Source: an uncultured Lachnospiraceae bacterium (lineage in GTDB: Bacteria; Bacillota; Clostridia; Lachnospirales; Lachnospiraceae). From it: 7,703 nt of DNA. The stretch covers positions 1 through 7,703 of the forward strand of contig CAJUQY010000074.1 of NCBI GenBank assembly GCA_910588815.1, read 5' to 3'. Under the pieces are notes generated by a model. The model saw nothing but the letters and a program-made list of their open reading frames with translations, searched no databases and was not told where the DNA came from. Position 1 is the first letter of the stretch. Every line of letters begins with the position of its first letter. Of this stretch, positions 6,175 through 7,703 are shown piece after piece. The position numbers and the translations under genes are program-made.

Positions 6175-7137
6175 ATGAACCGCAAATTTGACGTAGTCTG
6201 CATTGGCTGCATTGTTCAGGATATCATCATTACCGGTATTGCACAAGATGCGCTCAGCCGGGATACCACCGTAGGTACCGACGCTTTCGTAACCTCCGGC
6301 GGCGACGCCAACAATGAATCCATTACCCTCGCCCGTCTGGGCAGCAAAACAGCGCCTTTGGTAAAAATCGGCTATGACTCCATCGGAAACAGCCTGTATT
6401 CCATTTTGGAAAACGAACCGCTGGATCTCTCCCTCATCGTCCGGGACGAGAACGCGAAGATGATGATGGCCGTGGTGGTCATCAAGACAGACGGCGAGCG
6501 TTCTTTCCTGGTCAAGCAGGGAAGCTCCGCCTGCCATCTCGTGCCGGAAGATATCACGGATGAAATTTTAAAGAGCACCCGGGCGATCACCGTGGGAAGC
6601 CTCTTCTGCCTGCCCGGCCTGGACGGAGCCGGAATCGCCGGAGTATTAAAGCGGGCTCAGTCCTTTGGCACCCTTACCATCTGCGATATGACTTATGACA
6701 TCAACAACATCGGTCCGGACGCCATGCTCTGTGCCTATCCGTATATTGATTATATGATCCCCAGTATGGAGGAAGCGACCTATGCCACCGGCGAGACCGA
6801 CCCGGACAAGATTGCCGACTTTTTCCTGTCCCACGGTGTGAAAAACGTGGTCTTAAAACTCGGCGGCGACGGATGCTTTTTCAAAAATGCTTCCGAGCGC
6901 TTCTACACCGACGCCTATAAAATCACGCCTGTGGACACCACCGGCTGCGGCGACAATTTCCTGGGCGGCTTTACCCACGGCCTCTTAAAAGGCTGGCCCC
7001 TCAGAGAGTGCACCGATTTCGCCTGCGCCACCGGCTCCTTAAACGCCACTTGTATCGGCGCCCACCATGCACTTAAAAATGAGGCCCACGTGCGCGCCTT
7101 CATGAAAGAGACGCCCAGGAAACATCTGGAACGGTAG
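6175..7137 (+). CDS. PfkB-family carbohydrate kinase, substrate unknown
   Basis: This is an ATP-dependent kinase of the ribokinase/PfkB fold that phosphorylates a sugar or nucleoside hydroxyl. The 320 residues are normal length. Features in order: N-terminal strand FDVVCIGCIVQDI (5-17), substrate-side glycines SGGDANNESITLARLG (41-56), GYDSIG (66-71), VLKLGGDGCFF (226-236) and the PfkB C-terminal signature DTTGCGDNFLGGF (254-266), with catalytic base Asp260. The anion-hole motif has Cys258 where Ala is most usual. The ATG at 6175 has AAAGGA 9 bases upstream. It follows galM by 72 bases and ends at a strong hairpin, so both are probably one transcript. Context suggests a sugar released in the cytoplasm; fructose, ribose, tagatose phosphate or a nucleoside are all possible, and I cannot choose. 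Confidence 0.9.
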   Translation: MNRKFDVVCIGCIVQDIIITGIAQDALSRDTTVGTDAFVTSGGDANNESITLARLGSKTAPLVKIGYDSIGNSLYSILENEPLDLSLIVRDENAKMMMAVVVIKTDGERSFLVKQGSSACHLVPEDITDEILKSTRAITVGSLFCLPGLDGAGIAGVLKRAQSFGTLTICDMTYDINNIGPDAMLCAYPYIDYMIPSMEEATYATGETDPDKIADFFLSHGVKNVVLKLGGDGCFFKNASERFYTDAYKITPVDTTGCGDNFLGGFTHGLLKGWPLRECTDFACATGSLNATCIGAHHALKNEAHVRAFMKETPRKHLER

Positions 7138-7169
7138 CCCAAAAAGAATAACCATACACACGCGGAAAA

Positions 7170-7207
7170 GCCGCGGCCTACGCTCCCTTTGGAGCGCAGG
7201 CCGTGGC
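7170..7207. terminator. Bidirectional terminator between convergent transcripts
   Basis: A 17-bp stem (arms 7170-7186 and 7191-7207) with one G-U and one A-C mismatch closes on a 4-base loop. On the minus strand it is followed directly by TTTT. On the plus strand CTTTTCT follows after TGA. It lies 32 bases after the kinase stop and receives transcription from the opposite side as well, so it plausibly ends both. Confidence 0.8.
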
Positions 7208-7208
7208 T

Positions 7209-7413
7209 GACTTTTCTATGCTTTTGCGGCATTCCGCCACTATAAGAAGTCTTTGCCATCGCATATGCGATCATGTTCAGATTAAAAGAAAGACATGTCC
7301 GCCAGGACACAGTCGGCCAGGTTTGTTAATCCATCCGGCTTCTGTGTGCATACAAGGTTTACCGGATTCGGAGAAATCAGCTTTACCGCCTGCGGTAAAT
7401 TGATTTTCTTCAT
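7209..7413 (-). pseudogene. Flavin reductase-like protein, frameshifted and truncated
   Basis: The open frame from ATG 7413 begins MKKINLPQAVKLISPNPVNL, continues VCTQKPDGLTNLA, then shifts and stops at 7282-7284 after 43 codons. Removing one base near 7314 restores NLATVSWRTCLSFNLNMIAY and then AMAKTSYSGGMPQKHRKV. This matches the N-terminal FMN-binding part of the flavin reductase-like family as I know it (typically TNLATVSWWTYLSFNP and TSYSGE). Changes at conserved spots (W to R, Y to C, P to L) suggest decay. Homology ends near 7209, where the terminator stem begins, so roughly the last two thirds are missing. GGAA lies about 9 bases before the ATG. It follows the flavodoxin-family gene by 23 bases, as if once co-transcribed. 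The family call is by eye. Confidence 0.75.
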
Positions 7414-7436
7414 AATAAGCATTTCCTTTCTTTAAT

Positions 7437-7703
7437 CTATCGGATCGATTTCCCAAGCTCATAGGCTTTTTGCAGTTCAGGTTTCCCCTTAATATCGCCC
7501 ACGCTTCCATTCCCTCCGGCAAGCACATGGCCAAGATTTTTCCATTTTAAATGCCCCATCAGATGGTCATAGTAAAGAGCAACATCTTCAAAGCCATGCC
7601 CTTCCGCCGCCATCAGAAGTGCGCAGGCCCTCCCGTGTCCTCTGAGCCGGTTCCCATCACCCTCCTCCAATGCAAACAGGCGGTCAACGGCCATCCGGAG
7701 CTG
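7437..7703 (-). CDS. Flavodoxin-family NAD(P)H-dependent oxidoreductase, C-terminal part
   Basis: Only the last 88 codons lie in the window; the start is beyond the right edge. The reading frame is open from 7703 to the TAG at 7437-7439. The visible part includes LFALEEGDGNRLRGHGRACALLMAAEGHGFEDVALYYDHLMGHL followed by VLAGGNGSVGDIKGKPEL and an ending QKAYELGKSIR. This resembles the C-terminal half of flavodoxin-like NADPH-dependent FMN reductases common in Clostridia, which carry FMN and reduce small molecules or flavins. The FMN-binding N-terminal loop (GSPR type) is outside the window, so cofactor binding cannot be checked. The decayed flavin reductase 23 bases downstream fits a former flavin redox pair. 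Confidence 0.65.
   Translation of the reverse strand, partial: QLRMAVDRLFALEEGDGNRLRGHGRACALLMAAEGHGFEDVALYYDHLMGHLKWKNLGHVLAGGNGSVGDIKGKPELQKAYELGKSIR

Noticed and set aside
1..7703. Mobile elements, CRISPR arrays, tRNA genes, toxin-antitoxin or defence genes
   Set aside because: I looked for transposase-like or integrase-like frames, repeated spacers and tRNA ends on both strands and saw none; every long frame is accounted for by housekeeping or sugar/flavin genes.

Overview
The window looks like chromosomal core DNA from a Gram-positive anaerobe of the class Clostridia, most probably Lachnospiraceae or a close relative. The reasons are the gene order ecfA1-ecfA2-ecfT-truA-rplM-rpsI, strong AGGAGG ribosome binding sites, consensus sigma-A-type promoters, fairly GC-rich genes separated by AT-rich gaps, and protein sequences that read like that group. 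The family placement is from memory of protein style, not from a search.

Layout. Positions 1-4746 hold a leftward block. Read in its own direction it encodes the energy-coupling module of an ECF vitamin/metal transporter (two ATPases, then the transmembrane EcfT), tRNA pseudouridine synthase TruA, and ribosomal proteins L13 and S9. The three ecf genes are tightly packed. truA follows a 125-base gap holding a candidate promoter covered by a palindrome. rplM-rpsI have their own perfect consensus promoter and a leader of about 145 bases that can fold. The block therefore probably yields at least three nested transcripts.

Positions 4747-5061 are a divergent intergenic region with a leftward promoter for ecfA1 and a rightward promoter for galM. 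The galM leader contains a 15-bp perfect hairpin with an outer 8-bp stem, which looks like a terminator or attenuator placed between promoter and gene. Positions 5062-7137 hold a rightward pair, galM (aldose 1-epimerase) and a PfkB-family sugar kinase of unknown substrate. They are probably co-transcribed and end at a strong hairpin at 7170-7207.

From the right edge a leftward pair converges on the same hairpin. It consists of the C-terminal end of a flavodoxin-family oxidoreductase (cut by the window edge) and a decayed flavin reductase-like gene with a single-base frameshift and a missing 3' part.

I found no mobile element, CRISPR array, tRNA, rRNA or defence system. Nothing here supports a wholly new multi-gene system. 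The items most worth checking are regulatory: the galM leader hairpin, the palindrome over the truA promoter and the rplM leader. The flavin reductase pseudogene and the long C-terminal tail on TruA also deserve a look.
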